Shown: piece by piece, positions 6,883-7,855 of the stretch | Layout of the letters: every line of letters starts with the position of its first letter | Numbering within the stretch: the first letter of the stretch is position 1 | Source: Clostridia bacterium | GTDB lineage: Bacteria > Bacillota > Clostridia > Oscillospirales > Acutalibacteraceae | Length of the DNA: 7,855 bases | Direction of reading: 5' to 3' | Assembly (NCBI GenBank): GCA_017631705.1 | Contig: JAGBSU010000018.1 | Coordinates: forward strand, 1-7,855 | Program-made: the position numbers and the translations under genes | The notes under the pieces: model-generated | Seen by the model: the letters and a program-made list of their open reading frames with translations, nothing else | Databases searched by the model: none | What the model was told of the DNA's origin: nothing

Positions 6883-7775
6883 AACAAAAAAGACGGCTTT
6901 CGCTGGCACAACGTCAAGCGTGGGCAGGACGAGGCTTCGTCTTACCGTTCTATTTCGGTTTCCTCTTCTTCTTCCTGACGCCGGTTGTACAATCTATTCT
7001 TTTCTGCTTTTCTGAAGTGAAGGTGGAAATCGGCAGCATCGTGCGTACTGATGTGGGTTGGGAAAACTTCCGGTATATTTTTCAAGAAGACCCCAACTAC
7101 ACTACGAAACTGATTTCAACGCTTACGCAGCTGCTTTGGCAGGTTCCGGTTATTATTGTGGCAAGTTTGTTTATTGCCTTAATTCTCAAATCGGACTTTC
7201 GCGGCAGAACGGTTGTCCGCGCCATTTTCTTCTTACCGGTGGTTCTTGCCGGCGGTATCGTTATGTCGATTGTGCAACAAGACACGCTGTCCTCTCAGGT
7301 TATGAACGGCGGCATGGTTGCTTCGGGTGCAATGGTTGATACCAACGCTTTACAGGACCTTTTGGTCAACTTGGGCTTGGGGGATGACATTACTAGAATC
7401 ATCAATCTGATTTACAGCAACCTTTTCAATTTGCTTTGGAAATCCGGTGTGCAAATGATTATTTTCTTAGCCGGTGTACAAAGTATACCCGGTTCGCTGT
7501 ACGAAGCCTCTGCCATTGAAGGTGCTACGGCGTGGGAAGATTTTTGGAAAATCACAATCCCCATGTTAGGGCCCATGATAATGCTGAATATATTTTACAC
7601 AATTATTGAAACGTTGGTCGACACGCAAAACGTCGTTATGATTAAGGTGCTTGCTGAGTTTGATCGCGTGGAATTGGGCTTGGCTTCCGCTATGGCGTGG
7701 GTTTACTTCTTGGTGATTGCGGCTATTTTAGGTATTATTGCATTCCTGTTCCGCCGCGTCAATGTGAAATCGTGA
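6879..7775 (+). CDS. Sugar ABC transporter permease, first subunit of pair 2
   Basis: This 298-residue membrane protein belongs to the same broad permease superfamily as the upstream pair but is a clearly different, MalF/UgpA-type lineage. Helices lie near residues 19-45, 83-104, 111-132, 175-200, 228-250 and 267-291. The EAA loop is at 208-230 (YEASAIEGATAWEDFWK, then IPML). WENF at 61-64 follows the first helix, as is usual. The loop between helices 3 and 4 (about 133-174) is long, polar and rich in Gly and Met, and should lie outside the membrane. The gene starts at the ATG at 6879, sharing ATGA with the stop of the DUF5696 gene, so its translation is probably coupled to that gene. The next gene begins 16 bases after its TGA. 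No binding protein for this pair is seen before it, so one may lie downstream, or the upstream binding protein may be shared. Confidence 0.95.
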   Translation: MKQKRRLSLAQRQAWAGRGFVLPFYFGFLFFFLTPVVQSILFCFSEVKVEIGSIVRTDVGWENFRYIFQEDPNYTTKLISTLTQLLWQVPVIIVASLFIALILKSDFRGRTVVRAIFFLPVVLAGGIVMSIVQQDTLSSQVMNGGMVASGAMVDTNALQDLLVNLGLGDDITRIINLIYSNLFNLLWKSGVQMIIFLAGVQSIPGSLYEASAIEGATAWEDFWKITIPMLGPMIMLNIFYTIIETLVDTQNVVMIKVLAEFDRVELGLASAMAWVYFLVIAAILGIIAFLFRRVNVKS

Positions 7776-7778
7776 TAA

Positions 7779-7784
7779 GGGAGG
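7779..7784 (+). promoter_or_regulatory. Ribosome binding site of the truncated last gene
   Basis: GGGAGG stands seven bases before the ATG at 7792 and supports that short frame as a true gene start rather than a chance open frame at the window edge. Confidence 0.8.
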
Positions 7785-7791
7785 AAACAAT

Positions 7792-7855
7792 ATGAAAACA
7801 GCATTAAAAAAAGTGAATCCCTTGATTTTGCGTCGCCGTGCACAAGGTGCTGCGG
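7792..7855 (+). CDS. Start of the next operon gene, probably the second permease of pair 2 (cut by window end)
   Basis: Only 21 codons are visible, beginning MKTALKKVNPLILRRRAQGA and running off the end of the window. The start is well supported by a GGGAGG ribosome site at the right distance and by the 16-base gap after the preceding permease. A short, basic, hydrophilic leader with NPL and a run of Arg is what the N-terminus of a MalG-type permease usually looks like before its first helix. Permease genes of this superfamily normally come in pairs, and the preceding gene lacks a partner, so a second carbohydrate permease is the most likely product. The membrane region that would prove it lies outside the window. 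Confidence 0.7.
   Translation, partial: MKTALKKVNPLILRRRAQGAA

Noticed and set aside
275..7285. Open frames on the minus strand and in alternative plus frames inside the genes
   Set aside because: They lie wholly within well-supported genes, lack ribosome sites, and encode compositionally odd sequences with no recognisable domain.

Overview
The window reads as a stretch of one long, single-strand carbohydrate-uptake operon from a Gram-positive-type bacterium, most likely a member of Clostridia (Bacillota) such as a gut or rumen anaerobe. The reasons are strong purine-rich Shine-Dalgarno sequences before every gene, use of TTG starts, Sec signal peptides typical of Bacillota, and the gene set itself (binding-protein-dependent sugar permeases beside NHL/Yip1 and DUF5696 proteins). 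No marker fixes the genus. All genes use standard stops (TAA, TGA) and the base composition looks uniform, with no sign of an insertion or recent transfer.

Layout, all on the + strand: (1) 1-642, the C-terminal part of an extracellular sugar-binding lipoprotein-type protein, whose frame is interrupted by an in-frame TAA at 25-27; (2) 656-1555 and 1572-2462, a pair of sugar ABC permeases, both with EAA motifs; (3) 2493-4607, a composite membrane protein with a signal peptide, an NHL-type beta-propeller, TPR-like helices, one membrane anchor and a five-helix Yip1-type domain; (4) 4627-6882, a secreted DUF5696 protein whose C-terminal half looks like a glycoside-hydrolase-like barrel; (5) 6879-7775, the first permease of a second pair; (6) 7792 to the window edge, the first 21 codons of what is probably its partner. 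Gaps between genes are 13 to 30 bases, or a 4-base overlap, with no promoter-like or terminator-like sequence in any of them, so there is no gene-free stretch to describe.

The genes probably form one surface system: binding proteins capture an oligosaccharide, two membrane channels import it, and the DUF5696 and NHL-TPR-Yip1 proteins act at the outer face in glycan processing, binding or assembly. No ATPase is encoded here, so it must lie elsewhere, perhaps as a shared MsmK-type ATPase. The substrate cannot be read from the sequence. The two most interesting points are the NHL-TPR-Yip1/DUF5696 module sandwiched between two distinct permease pairs, and the nonsense codon in the binding-protein gene.
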